In this document: positions 26,292 through 35,208 of the stretch, one piece after another
Layout: each line of letters starts with the position of its first letter
Numbering within the stretch: the stretch's first letter is position 1
Assembly: GCF_020907985.1 (NCBI RefSeq)
Contig: NZ_JAJJPA010000032.1
Location: 1-64,000 of the forward strand
Direction: 5' to 3'
Length of the DNA: 64,000 nucleotides
Source of the DNA: Kitasatospora humi
Lineage (GTDB): Bacteria; Actinomycetota; Actinomycetes; Streptomycetales; Streptomycetaceae
Made by a program: the position numbers and the translations under genes
Notes under the pieces: model-generated
Told to the model about the DNA's origin: nothing
What the model saw: only the letters and a program-made list of their open reading frames with translations
Database searches by the model: none

Positions 26292-27479
26292 TCACCCGTG
26301 ACTGGCGCCGAAGTAGCGGCGCGGCACCCGGGCGCCGATCCGGGTGACGATCTCGTAGGCGATGGTGCCGCTGGCCCGGGCCCAGTCCTCGGCGGTCGGC
26401 TCGCCGCGCTCGCCGTTGCCGAACAGCAGCACCTCCTCGCCGACCTCGGGGGTGTCGCCGCCCAGGTCCACCACGAACTGGTCCATCGCGACCCGGCCGG
26501 CCACCGTGTACCACTTCCCGGCGATCTGCACCGGCCCGGCGCTGCTGGCGTGCCGCGGGACGCCGTCGGCGTAGCCGAGCGGGACCAGTCCGACGGTGGT
26601 CTCGCCGGGGGTGGTGTAGCGGTGGCCGTAGCTGACCCCGTGGCCGCCGGGCAGCTGCTTGACCAGCGCCAGCCGGGCGCTGAGCGACATCACCGGGCGC
26701 AGCCCGAAGTCGGCCGGGGTGCCGACCTCGGGGACCGGCGAGACCCCGTACATCGCCAGTCCGGTGCGGACCAGGTCGTAGTGCGCGCCGGGCAGCAGCA
26801 GGGTGGCGGGCGAGTTGGCGATGTGCCGCACCTCGGGCCGCAGGCCGGCCCGCTCGGCGTAGGCCAGCGCCACCGTGAAGGCGTCCAGCTGGGCCTGGAT
26901 GGACGGGTGGCCGGGCTCGTCGGCGCAGGCGAAGTGCGACCAGACGCCGACCACCCGCAGCTCGCCGGCCGCCTCGGCGCGCCGCGCGGCGTCCACCAGG
27001 TCGGGCCAGTCGTGCGGCTGGCAGCCGTTGCGGCCCAGGCCGGTGTCGGCCTTGAGGTGGACCCTGGCCGGTACGCCGGTCTCCCGGACGGCGGCGAGCA
27101 GCTCGTCCAGCGCCCACTGGCCGCTGATCGAGATGTCCAGCCGGTCGCGCAGTGCCCGGGCCCAGGGGCCGCCCGGCGTCCACAGCCAGCAGAGGATCCG
27201 GGCCTGCTCGGGGCCGATGCCGGCGGCCCGCAGCGCCAGCGCCTCGTCCGGGGTGGCGGTGCCGAGCCACCGCACGCCGGCGGCCAGCGCCTCCAGCGCG
27301 CACGGCAGCGCGCCGTGGCCGTAGCCGTCGGCCTTCACCACGGCCATCAGGTCGGCGGTCGGCGTCCGCTCGCGCAGGGCGGCGATGTTGCCGTTCAGCG
27401 CGGCGAGGTCGATCGCCGCCTCGGCGCGCACTCCCTCGGCGAGCATGGTGGTCCCGGTCGTGTTCGCAGTTGTCATCAC
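26292..27479 (-). CDS. alr: alanine racemase
   Basis: A 395-aa PLP enzyme that makes D-alanine for peptidoglycan. The Schiff-base Lys is in MAVVKADGYGHGA. The second catalytic base Tyr is probably the one in GVSYGHRY. HLKADTGLGRNG and PLGYADGVPRH are other conserved segments. It lies 2 bp after nnr and 7 bp before the hydrolase gene. Two adjacent ATG codons are possible starts. Confidence 0.95.
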   Translation of the reverse strand: MMTTANTTGTTMLAEGVRAEAAIDLAALNGNIAALRERTPTADLMAVVKADGYGHGALPCALEALAAGVRWLGTATPDEALALRAAGIGPEQARILCWLWTPGGPWARALRDRLDISISGQWALDELLAAVRETGVPARVHLKADTGLGRNGCQPHDWPDLVDAARRAEAAGELRVVGVWSHFACADEPGHPSIQAQLDAFTVALAYAERAGLRPEVRHIANSPATLLLPGAHYDLVRTGLAMYGVSPVPEVGTPADFGLRPVMSLSARLALVKQLPGGHGVSYGHRYTTPGETTVGLVPLGYADGVPRHASSAGPVQIAGKWYTVAGRVAMDQFVVDLGGDTPEVGEEVLLFGNGERGEPTAEDWARASGTIAYEIVTRIGARVPRRYFGASHG

Positions 27480-27481
27480 GA

Positions 27482-28996
27482 TCAGTCTCCCAGACCTGTG
27501 CTCGCCCGCTGCCGGCCCCCCTGCGACGCGGTCACGTCGCGCCAGGCCGCGGGCAGGGCCGCGGCCACCTCCTGAGCGGTGACGGGGGCCTCGCCCCGGT
27601 CACTCACGGTGTCGTTGACGCCGCTGCCGGGCCCCCGGTTCCCGGCGGCGGCCAGCCGCCCGGCCAGCCCGTGCAGATAGGCCGCGGCGGGGGCGGCGTC
27701 GAACGGCGGCAGGCCGGCGGCCAGCAGCGCGCCGGCCAGGCCGGCCAGCACGTCGCCGCTGCCGGCGGTGGCCAGCCAGCCGGTGCCGGTCGGGTTCACC
27801 CGGACGGCGCCGTCCGGTCGGGCGACCACGGTGCTGGAGCCCTTGAGCAGCACCACGGCGCCGTAGCGGGCGGCCAGCTCGCGGGCGGACCGCAGCCGGG
27901 CGGCGGCCACCTGGTCCGCCGTCACCTCGCCGCCGAGCAGCCGGGCCGCCTCGCCGGCGTGCGGGGTGAGCAGGGTGGGCGCGGTGCGGCCGGCCAGCGC
28001 ACCGGGGCCGCGGCGGGCCAGTTCGGTCAGCCCGTCGGCGTCCACCAGCACCGGCACCTCGGCGGCCAGGGCGATGTCCAGCGCGTCGGGGGTGTCCTCG
28101 CCGGAGCCGGGGCCGACCACCCAGGACTGCACCCGGCCGCTGGTCAGCAGCACCTCGGGGTGGTGGCGCACCACCTGCTCGGCGGGCCGGCCGAGGTAGC
28201 GCACCGCGCCCGCGCCGCCGTGCAGCGCGCCGGCCACCGCGAGCAGCGCGGCGCCGGGGTAGCGCTCGGAGCCGGCCTGCACGCCGACCACGCCGCGCCG
28301 GTACTTGTCGCTCTCCCGGTCCGGGCGGGGCAGCAGCGCCGCCAGGTCGGCGTGCTGGAGCGCCTGGACGGCGGCGGTGGGCGGCCGCAGCCCGATCGGC
28401 ACCAGCTGCACCGCGCCCGCGTGGCCGGCGCCCGGGTCGATCAGCAGGCCGGGCTTGTAGGTGCCGAAGGTCACGGTGAGGTCGGCCCGCAGCGCGACGC
28501 CCGGCACCTCGCCGGTGTCCGCGGCCACCCCGCTGGGCAGGTCCACGGCGACCAGCACGCCGCGGCGCGGCGCGGCGGCGTACGGTGCGGCGGCCGGGCG
28601 CAGCCCCCCGCGGCCACCGATGCCGACGATGCCGTCCAGGATCAGGTCCGCGCGCGAGAAGTCGGCCAGGCCGACGTTCTGATCGGTGGTTACCTGACCG
28701 CCCGTCGCCCGCAGGGCCGCCAGGCCGCCCGGATGGGCCCGTTCGGGTGAGAGCAGCACCGCGCTGACGGCCGCGCCGCGGCGGGCCAGCGCGGCGCCGG
28801 TGAAGAGCGCGTCACCGCCGTTGTCGCCGCTGCCGGCCAGCACCAGCACCCTGCTGCCGTAGACCCGGCCGCGCCGTTCGCGCAGCAGCCGTGCGCAGGT
28901 GGCGGCGAGCCCGGCCACGGCGCGGTCCATCAGCGGCTGCCCGGCCAGCGCGGCCTCGGCGGACCTGACCTCTTCGACGGTGTGAGCGTGGCGCAT
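27482..28996 (-). CDS. nnr: bifunctional NAD(P)H-hydrate epimerase and dehydratase
   Basis: A 504-aa repair enzyme for damaged NAD(P)H. The N-terminal YjeF_N epimerase (about 1-215) has MDRAVAGLA, VLAGSGDNGGDALFTG and VAVDLPSGVAADTGE. The C-terminal ADP-dependent dehydratase (about 225-500) has KYRRGVVGVQAGSERYPGAA, LTPHAGEAARLLG and ATAGSGDVLAGLAGALLA. Both active-site regions look complete. It starts 9 bp after acpS and ends 2 bp before alr. Confidence 0.94.
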   Translation of the reverse strand: MRHAHTVEEVRSAEAALAGQPLMDRAVAGLAATCARLLRERRGRVYGSRVLVLAGSGDNGGDALFTGAALARRGAAVSAVLLSPERAHPGGLAALRATGGQVTTDQNVGLADFSRADLILDGIVGIGGRGGLRPAAAPYAAAPRRGVLVAVDLPSGVAADTGEVPGVALRADLTVTFGTYKPGLLIDPGAGHAGAVQLVPIGLRPPTAAVQALQHADLAALLPRPDRESDKYRRGVVGVQAGSERYPGAALLAVAGALHGGAGAVRYLGRPAEQVVRHHPEVLLTSGRVQSWVVGPGSGEDTPDALDIALAAEVPVLVDADGLTELARRGPGALAGRTAPTLLTPHAGEAARLLGGEVTADQVAAARLRSARELAARYGAVVLLKGSSTVVARPDGAVRVNPTGTGWLATAGSGDVLAGLAGALLAAGLPPFDAAPAAAYLHGLAGRLAAAGNRGPGSGVNDTVSDRGEAPVTAQEVAAALPAAWRDVTASQGGRQRASTGLGD

Positions 28997-29005
28997 GGGG
29001 TGACG

Positions 29006-29374
29006 CTACCCCTCCGCTATCACCAGCGCAGTGGCCACGCCCGCGTCGTGGCTGAGCGACAGGTGCCAGGAGCGCACCCCGAGTTCCGCGGCCCGGGCCG
29101 CCACCGTGCCGCTGACGTGCAGGGTCGGCCGGCCCGACGGTTCGCTGCGCACCTCGGCGTCGTGCCACTCCAGGCCCGGCGGTGCGCCGAGCGCCTTGGC
29201 CAGCGCCTCCTTGGCCGCGAACCGGGCCGCCAACGACGCGGCCGAGCGCGGTGCGCCCGAAGGCAGCACCCGCTCGGCCGGGGTGAAGAGCTTGTCCAGC
29301 AGAGCCGGGGTGCGCTCCGCAGCAGCGGCGAACCGGTCGATGCCCGCCACGTCGATGCCCAATGCGATGATCAC
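29006..29374 (-). CDS. acpS: holo-[acyl-carrier-protein] synthase
   Basis: A 122-aa AcpS-type phosphopantetheinyl transferase that activates the fatty acid acyl carrier protein with CoA. It has the metal-binding [10 protein letters not shown] and the [15 protein letters not shown] helix. It lies 19 bp after glmS and 9 bp before nnr, in one likely operon. Confidence 0.95.
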   Translation of the reverse strand: MIIALGIDVAGIDRFAAAAERTPALLDKLFTPAERVLPSGAPRSAASLAARFAAKEALAKALGAPPGLEWHDAEVRSEPSGRPTLHVSGTVAARAAELGVRSWHLSLSHDAGVATALVIAEG

Positions 29375-29393
29375 CCCGTCACGCTACCGCGAA

Positions 29394-31250
29394 CTACTCC
29401 ACGGTCACCGACTTCGCCAAGTTGCGCGGCTGGTCCACCTCGTGGCCCTTGGCGGTGGCCAGCTCGCAGGCGAAGACCTGCAGCGGCACGGTGGCGACCA
29501 GCGGCTGCAGCAGGGTGGGCGTGGCCGGGATCCGGATCAGGTGGTCGGCGTACGGCACCACGGCCTCGTCGCCCTCCTCGGCGATCACGATGGTCCGCGC
29601 GCCGCGGGCCCGGATCTCCTGGATGTTGGAGACGATCTTGTCGTGCAGGATCGACCGCCCGCGCGGCGACGGCACGACCACCACCACCGGCAGCCCCTCC
29701 TCGATCAGCGCGATCGGCCCGTGCTTCAGCTCGCCCGCCGCGAAGCCCTCGGCGTGCATGTACGCCAGCTCCTTGAGCTTGAGCGCACCCTCCAGCGCCA
29801 CCGGGAAGCCGACGTGCCGGCCGAGGAAGAGCACCGAACGGGCGTCGGCGAGCGAGCGGGCCAGCTCGCGCACCGGCTCCATCGTCCCCAGCACCTGCTC
29901 GACCTGCTTCGGCGCGTCGCCGAGCTCGCGGATGATGGTGAAGATCTCGTCGCCCCACTTGGTGCCGCGCACCTGGCCCAGGTAGAGCGCCACCAGGTAG
30001 CAGGCGACCAGCTGGGTGAGGAAGGCCTTGGTGGAGGCCACCGCCACCTCGGGCCCGGCGTGGGTGTAGAGCACCGCGTCGGACTCGCGCGGAATGGTGG
30101 AGCCGTTGGTGTTGCAGATCGCCAGCACCCGGGCGCCCTGCTCGCGGGCGTGCCGCAGCGCCATCAGGGTGTCCATGGTCTCGCCCGACTGCGAGATGGC
30201 GATCACCAGCGTGTGGTCGTTCAGTATCGGGTCGCGGTAGCGGAACTCGGACGCCACCTCGACCTCGCACGGGATCCGGGTCCAGTGCTCGATCGCGTAC
30301 TTGGCGATCATGCCGGCGTGGAAGGCGGTGCCGCAGGCCACGATCACGACCTTGTCGATCTCGCGCAGCACCGAGTCGGGGATCCGCACCTCGTCCAGGG
30401 TGAGCCGGCCGTCGGTGCCGATCCGGCCCAGCAGGGTGTCCGCGACCGCCTTGGGCTGCTCGGCGATCTCCTTGAGCATGAAGTAGTCGTAGCCGCCCTT
30501 CTCGGCGGCCGAGGCGTCCCAGTCCACGTGGTACTCGCGGACCTCGGCGGGCGCGCCGTGGAAGTCGGTGACGGTCACCGAATCGGCCCGCAGCTCCACC
30601 ACCTGGTCCTGGCCGAGCTCGACCGCCTCCCGGGTGTGGGCGATGAACGCCGCCACGTCCGAGGCCAGGAAGTTCTCGCCGTCGCCGCGGCCGACCACCA
30701 GCGGCGAGTTGCGGCGGGCGCCGACCACCACGCCGGGAGCGTCGGCGTGCACCGCCACCAGGGTGAACGCGCCGTCCAGCTGGCGGCAGACGGCCCGCAT
30801 CGCCTCGGCCAGGTCGCCCTGGAACGCCTCGCCGAGCAGGTGGGCGACCACCTCGGTGTCGGTCTCGGAGCGCAGCTGGTGGCCGCGCTCGGCCAGCTCG
30901 GCCCGCAGCTGGGCGAAGTTCTCGATGATGCCGTTGTGCACCACGGCCACCCGGCGGTCATCGTCCAGATGGGGGTGGGCATTGGCGTCCGTGGGCCCGC
31001 CGTGGGTGGCCCAGCGGGTGTGGCCGATACCGGTGGTGCCGGCCGGGAGGGGGTTCTCGGCAAGGGACTTCTCAAGGTTGACGAGCTTTCCGGCCCGCTT
31101 GTCCGTGGCGAGACTCCACTGCCCCTGGGAGTCCGCCGCCTGAACGGCCACGCCCGCCGAGTCGTACCCTCGGTACTCCAGGCGCTGCAGGCCGGCGATC
31201 ACAACGTCGAGCGCGCTCTGCGAGCCCACATAACCAACGATTCCGCACAT
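29394..31250 (-). CDS. glmS: glutamine-fructose-6-phosphate aminotransferase
   Basis: The 618-aa enzyme makes glucosamine 6-phosphate from fructose 6-phosphate and glutamine, the first step to UDP-GlcNAc. The start at 31250 gives MCGIVGYVG, in which Cys2 becomes the N-terminal nucleophile. The glutaminase domain (about 1-225) includes GHTRWATHGGPTDANAHPH. Two SIS sugar-isomerase domains follow, with SQSGETMDTLMAL and the C-terminal DQPRNLAKSVTVE. It opens the operon glmS-acpS-nnr-alr and is divergent from coaA. No glmS ribozyme is visible in the 121-bp leader, as expected for actinobacteria. Confidence 0.96.
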   Translation of the reverse strand: MCGIVGYVGSQSALDVVIAGLQRLEYRGYDSAGVAVQAADSQGQWSLATDKRAGKLVNLEKSLAENPLPAGTTGIGHTRWATHGGPTDANAHPHLDDDRRVAVVHNGIIENFAQLRAELAERGHQLRSETDTEVVAHLLGEAFQGDLAEAMRAVCRQLDGAFTLVAVHADAPGVVVGARRNSPLVVGRGDGENFLASDVAAFIAHTREAVELGQDQVVELRADSVTVTDFHGAPAEVREYHVDWDASAAEKGGYDYFMLKEIAEQPKAVADTLLGRIGTDGRLTLDEVRIPDSVLREIDKVVIVACGTAFHAGMIAKYAIEHWTRIPCEVEVASEFRYRDPILNDHTLVIAISQSGETMDTLMALRHAREQGARVLAICNTNGSTIPRESDAVLYTHAGPEVAVASTKAFLTQLVACYLVALYLGQVRGTKWGDEIFTIIRELGDAPKQVEQVLGTMEPVRELARSLADARSVLFLGRHVGFPVALEGALKLKELAYMHAEGFAAGELKHGPIALIEEGLPVVVVVPSPRGRSILHDKIVSNIQEIRARGARTIVIAEEGDEAVVPYADHLIRIPATPTLLQPLVATVPLQVFACELATAKGHEVDQPRNLAKSVTVE

Positions 31251-31371
31251 ATGTGTCAGCATAAGGGCCGGTACCCCCGGCGCAGCTCGTCGACCGGTGC
31301 CCCGCGGCCCGCCGCCGGGCCACCACTGGTGACCGACACCACACGTCCCGGCCCCGCCGGGACGGCTCACA

Positions 31372-32370
31372 ATGGACCATGTGCTGACCGAACTCTGTAG
31401 CCGGGGCGCCCAGTCGGCGTCCGGCCCGTCGCCGTCACCATACGTCGACCTGTCCCGGGCCGAGTGGAGCGCCCTGCGCGACCGCACCCCGCTGCCGCTG
31501 ACCGCCGACGAGGTCGAGCAGCTGCGGGGCCTCGGCACGGCGCTCGACCTGGACGAGGTGCGCGACGTCTACCTGCCGCTCTCGCGGCTACTGAACCTCT
31601 ACATCCACGCCACCCACGAACTGCGCGGCGCCCTGGGCACCTTCCTGGACACCCCCGACACCGAGCGCACCCGCACCCCGTTCATCATCGGGGTGGCCGG
31701 CTCGGTGGCGGTCGGCAAGTCGACCACCGCCCGCCTGCTGCAGGCGCTGCTGGCCCGCTGGCCCGAGCACCCGCGGGTCGAACTGGTCACCACCGACGGC
31801 TTCCTGCTGCCCAACGACGAGCTGCGCCGGCGCGGCCTGATGGCCCGCAAGGGCTTCCCGGAGTCCTACGACCGCCGCGCCCTGATGCGCTTCGTGGCCG
31901 ATGTGAAGGCCGGCAAGGCGGAGGTGACCGCGCCGGTCTACTCCCACCTGGTCTACGACATCGTGCCCGACGAGCGGCTCACCGTGCAGCGCCCCGACAT
32001 CCTGATCGTCGAGGGCCTCAACGTGCTGCAGCCCGCGCTGCCCGGCACCGACGGCCGCACCCGGCTGGCGGTGGCCGACTACTTCGACTTCTCGATCTAT
32101 GTCGACGCCCGCACCGACGACATCGAGAACTGGTACCTGTCCCGGTTCAAGAAGCTCCGGGACACCGCCTTCCAGGACCCCAACTCCTACTTCCGCCGGT
32201 TCACCGAGGTGCCGGAGGAGGAGGCGATGGAGTACGGCCGACAGGTCTGGCGCACCATCAACAAGCCCAACCTGCTGGAGAACGTGCTGCCCACCCGCGG
32301 CCGGGCCACCCTGATCCTGCAGAAGGGTGCCGACCACAAGGTCCGCCGCGCACTGCTGCGCAAGCTCTGA
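31372..32370 (+). CDS. coaA: type I pantothenate kinase
   Basis: A 332-aa bacterial PanK-I, which phosphorylates pantothenate in the first step of CoA synthesis. The P-loop is [51 protein letters not shown] and [12 protein letters not shown] are conserved in the family. It is divergent from glmS and convergent with glmM; the short intergenic region must hold both promoters. Confidence 0.96.
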   Translation: MDHVLTELCSRGAQSASGPSPSPYVDLSRAEWSALRDRTPLPLTADEVEQLRGLGTALDLDEVRDVYLPLSRLLNLYIHATHELRGALGTFLDTPDTERTRTPFIIGVAGSVAVGKSTTARLLQALLARWPEHPRVELVTTDGFLLPNDELRRRGLMARKGFPESYDRRALMRFVADVKAGKAEVTAPVYSHLVYDIVPDERLTVQRPDILIVEGLNVLQPALPGTDGRTRLAVADYFDFSIYVDARTDDIENWYLSRFKKLRDTAFQDPNSYFRRFTEVPEEEAMEYGRQVWRTINKPNLLENVLPTRGRATLILQKGADHKVRRALLRKL

Positions 32371-32406
32371 GCAGCGCCTGACCGCGCGAGCTCCGAGCAC
32401 CGCCTG

Positions 32407-32444
32407 ACGCCCCGTGCGCCGATCCGCCGTCAGCGCACGGGCGT
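32407..32444. terminator. convergent hairpin between coaA and glmM
   Basis: ACGCCCCGTGCGC and GCGCACGGGCGT form a 12-bp stem with one bulge and a 13-nt loop in the gap between the converging genes. No U-tract. Confidence 0.45.
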
Positions 32445-32453
32445 GAAGCCGTC

Positions 32454-33821
32454 TCAGACCGCCAGCTGCTCCCGGACGACCGAGGCCAGCCGCTCGGCGA
32501 TCGCCCCGGCCTGCTCCTGGTCGGCCGCCTCCACCATCACCCGCACCAGCGGCTCGGTGCCGGACGGCCGCAGCAGCACCCGGCCGGTGCTGCCCAGCTC
32601 CGCGGTGGCCGCCTCGACCGCCGCCGTCAGCTCGGCGCAGTCGCCGACCCGGCTCTTGTCCACGCCCTTGACGTTGACCAGCACCTGCGGCAACCGGGTC
32701 ATCACGGAGGCCAGCTCGGCCAGCGTCCGCTTGGTGGCGGCCAACCGGGCGGCCAGCATCAGGCCGGTCAGGGTGCCGTCGCCGGTGGTCGCGTGGTCCA
32801 GCAGGATCACGTGGCCGGACTGCTCGCCGCCCAGCGCGTAGCCGTGCTCCTTCATCGCCTCCAGCACGTAGCGGTCCCCGACCGCCGTCTCCACCAGGGA
32901 GATGCCCTCGCGCTCCATGGCCAGCTTGAAGCCCAGGTTGGCCATCACGGTGCCGACCGCGGTGTTGCCGCGCAGCGTGCCGGCCTCGCGCATGGCCAGC
33001 GCCAGGATGGCGATGATCTGGTCGCCGTCCACCTCGTTGCCCTCGGCGTCGGCGGCCAGGCAGCGGTCCGCGTCGCCGTCCAGGGCGATGCCGAGGTCGG
33101 CCCGGTGCTCGCGCATCGCGCGGCGCAGCCCGTCCAGGTGGGTGGAGCCGACGCCGTCGTTGATGTTCAGACCGGTCGGCTCGGCGCCCAGGGTGTAGAC
33201 CACCTCGGCGCCGGCCCGGGCGAACGCCTCCGGGGCCACCCGGGCGGCCGCGCCGTGCGCGCCGTCGATGACCACCCGGACGCCGTCCAGCCGGTTGGGC
33301 AGCACCGCGACCAGGTGGGCGACGTACTTGTCGAAGCCCTCGGTGTACTCGTGCACCCGGCCGACCCCGGCACCGGTCGGGCGCGGCCGCACCAGGCTGC
33401 CGTCCTGGTTCTTGCGGTAGTCGGCCTCGATGGCGTCCTCGACCGCGTCGTCCAGCTTGTGGCCGCCGCGGGCCAGGAACTTGATCCCGTTGTCCGGCAT
33501 CGCGTTGTGGCTGGCGGAGAGCATCACGCCGAAGTCCGCGCCGAGCGCACCGGTCAGGTACGCCACCGCCGGGGTGGGCAGCACGCCGACCCGCAGCACG
33601 TCCACGCCGGAGCCCGCCAGGCCGGCGATCACCGCGGCCTCCAGGAACTCGCCGCTGGCCCGTGGATCGCGGCCGACCACCGCGACCGGACGCCGGCCGC
33701 CGAAGCCGCCCGCATCGCCCAGTACGTGCGCGGCGGCCATCGAGAGGCCGAGCGCCAGTTCGGCGGTCAGGCCCTCGTTGGCCACACCACGTACGCCGTC
33801 GGTTCCGAAGAGTCGTGCCAC
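32454..33821 (-). CDS. glmM: phosphoglucosamine mutase
   Basis: A 455-aa phosphohexomutase that converts glucosamine 6-phosphate to glucosamine 1-phosphate. The phosphoserine loop is [15 protein letters not shown], the metal loop DGDADRCLA, and the C-terminal phosphate-binding loop [13 protein letters not shown] place the start at GTG 33821 (VARLFGTDG), because an ATG 15 bp upstream would overlap the ribosome-binding site AAGGA and the family begins at this point. It works with GlmS, encoded 3 kb away, towards UDP-GlcNAc. It follows the rplM-rpsI pair after two hairpins. Confidence 0.95.
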   Translation of the reverse strand: MARLFGTDGVRGVANEGLTAELALGLSMAAAHVLGDAGGFGGRRPVAVVGRDPRASGEFLEAAVIAGLAGSGVDVLRVGVLPTPAVAYLTGALGADFGVMLSASHNAMPDNGIKFLARGGHKLDDAVEDAIEADYRKNQDGSLVRPRPTGAGVGRVHEYTEGFDKYVAHLVAVLPNRLDGVRVVIDGAHGAAARVAPEAFARAGAEVVYTLGAEPTGLNINDGVGSTHLDGLRRAMREHRADLGIALDGDADRCLAADAEGNEVDGDQIIAILALAMREAGTLRGNTAVGTVMANLGFKLAMEREGISLVETAVGDRYVLEAMKEHGYALGGEQSGHVILLDHATTGDGTLTGLMLAARLAATKRTLAELASVMTRLPQVLVNVKGVDKSRVGDCAELTAAVEAATAELGSTGRVLLRPSGTEPLVRVMVEAADQEQAGAIAERLASVVREQLAV

Positions 33822-33917
33822 AGTCCCGTCCTTCACTGGAGGCCGCCGGTCGGTGCGAGGGGGAAGCCGACCGCCGGGTTCGTCGTCCCTGGCCGCCTGA
33901 CCGGTCCAGGGAGCACA

Positions 33918-33992
33918 ACGCCCCGAAGCACAGAGTGCTCCGGGGCGTGGGTCCCACCTGCGGGGTGCGCACCAAGGGCGGTACGCACCCCG
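33918..33992 (-). terminator. double hairpin after rpsI
   Basis: The first stem past rpsI is CGGGGTGCG/CGCACCCCG (33961-33992). The second (33918-33948) is a 14-bp stem with one mismatch, ACGCCCCGAAGCAC against GTGCTCCGGGGCGT, loop AGA. Together they should end the rplM-rpsI transcript. Confidence 0.7.
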
Positions 33993-34000
33993 GGGCGTGA

Positions 34001-34513
34001 TTAGCGCTTGCTGTACTGCGGGGCCTTGCGGGCCTTCTTGAGACCGGCCTTCTTGCGCTCGACGGCGCGAGCGTCACGGGTCAGGAAGCCGGCCTTCTTG
34101 AGGGCGCCGCGGTTGTTGTCCACGTCGGCCTCGTTCAGGGCACGGGCCACGCCGAGGCGCAGCGCGTAGGCCTGGCCGGAGACGCCGCCACCCGCGATGC
34201 GGGCGATGACGTCGTAACGGCCGTCCAGCTCGAGGAGCTTGAAGGGCTCGTTCACGGTCTGCTGGTGCACCTTGTTGGGGAAGTAGTCCTCAAGGGTGCG
34301 ACCGTTGATCTTCCACTTGCCGGTGCCGGGGACGATGCGCACGCGGGCGATCGCCTCCTTGCGACGGCCGAGGCCGGCGCCGGGGATCGCCTCGCTGAAG
34401 CGGCCGGCGAGCGACTCGGTGGAGTACGAGGTCTCCTCCTCGGAGGTGTACTCGGTGAGCTCCTCGTCGAAGTCGACGTCAAGGGTGGTCTCGATGGCAG
34501 CGTTCTCGGCCAC
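34001..34513 (-). CDS. rpsI: 30S ribosomal protein S9
   Basis: A 170-aa S9 that contacts the P-site tRNA through its C-terminal tail. The conserved core begins near residue 50 with [11 protein letters not shown] and includes [19 protein letters not shown]; the C-terminus ends KAPQYSKR. The acidic N-terminal extension of about 45 residues (rich in Glu and Thr) is usual for actinobacterial S9. It follows rplM by 42 bp. Confidence 0.98.
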   Translation of the reverse strand: MAENAAIETTLDVDFDEELTEYTSEEETSYSTESLAGRFSEAIPGAGLGRRKEAIARVRIVPGTGKWKINGRTLEDYFPNKVHQQTVNEPFKLLELDGRYDVIARIAGGGVSGQAYALRLGVARALNEADVDNNRGALKKAGFLTRDARAVERKKAGLKKARKAPQYSKR

Positions 34514-34555
34514 GATGTTCCTCAGCTTTTCTTAGTTAAGGGCTTGTGGCCGGAA

Positions 34556-34999
34556 TTACTGCGCGACCTGGGTGATCTCGAACGGCACCGGCTGCTGGGC
34601 AGCGTGCGGGTGCTGGTCGCCCGAGTAGACCTTCAGCTTCGAGAGCATCTGACGGCCCAGGCTGTTCTTCGGAACCATGCCCTTGATGGCCTTCTCGACG
34701 GCCTTCTCCGGGTTGTTCGCCAGCAGGTCGTCGTAGCGGACCGAGCGCAGACCGCCCGGGAAGCCCGAGTGGCGGTACGCCAGCTTCTGGGTCTTCTTGT
34801 TACCCGACAGGTGCACCTTGTCCGCGTTGATGATGATGACGAAGTCACCCATGTCCATGTGCGGCGCGTAGGTGGGCTTGTGCTTGCCCCGCAGGAGGTT
34901 GGCGGCCTGGGAGGCCAGGCGGCCGAGCACGACGTCGGTCGCGTCGATGACGTGCCACTGACGCTGGACGTCGCCGGGCTTGGGGCTGTACGTACGCAC
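34556..34999 (-). CDS. rplM: 50S ribosomal protein L13
   Basis: A 147-aa L13, an early assembly protein. It begins [29 protein letters not shown] and has the [13 protein letters not shown]-type segment ([20 protein letters not shown]). The start is a GTG at 34999. It leads the rplM-rpsI operon; its 209-bp upstream region contains a perfect palindrome at 35132-35143. Confidence 0.98.
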   Translation of the reverse strand: MRTYSPKPGDVQRQWHVIDATDVVLGRLASQAANLLRGKHKPTYAPHMDMGDFVIIINADKVHLSGNKKTQKLAYRHSGFPGGLRSVRYDDLLANNPEKAVEKAIKGMVPKNSLGRQMLSKLKVYSGDQHPHAAQQPVPFEITQVAQ

Positions 35000-35131
35000 G
35001 GTCGTAGCCTTCGCTTTTCAGTGAGTGAGTCCTGACAGGAGCACCTGAACGAGTGGATCAGCCTGGTTCCGCTTGGACGCAATCAAGAGGAGCCGCTGGT
35101 CATCGGCCTAGGTGTCTCCGGCGTACCGACC

Positions 35132-35143
35132 TCTCACGTGAGA
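35132..35143. promoter_or_regulatory. 12-bp palindrome upstream of rplM
   Basis: TCTCACGTGAGA is perfectly symmetrical and lies 133 bp upstream of the rplM start. It may be an operator near the rplM promoter. The regulator is unknown. Confidence 0.35.
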
Positions 35144-35208
35144 TGGAGCGAGCCAATACGCACAACAAGGGCCAACGATACCGGTCGGCCGCTGAAGACG
35201 CCAAACGA

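Noticed and set aside
31251-31371. glmS ribozyme
   Set aside because: The leader is short and shows no ribozyme core; such ribozymes are typical of Firmicutes, not actinomycetes.
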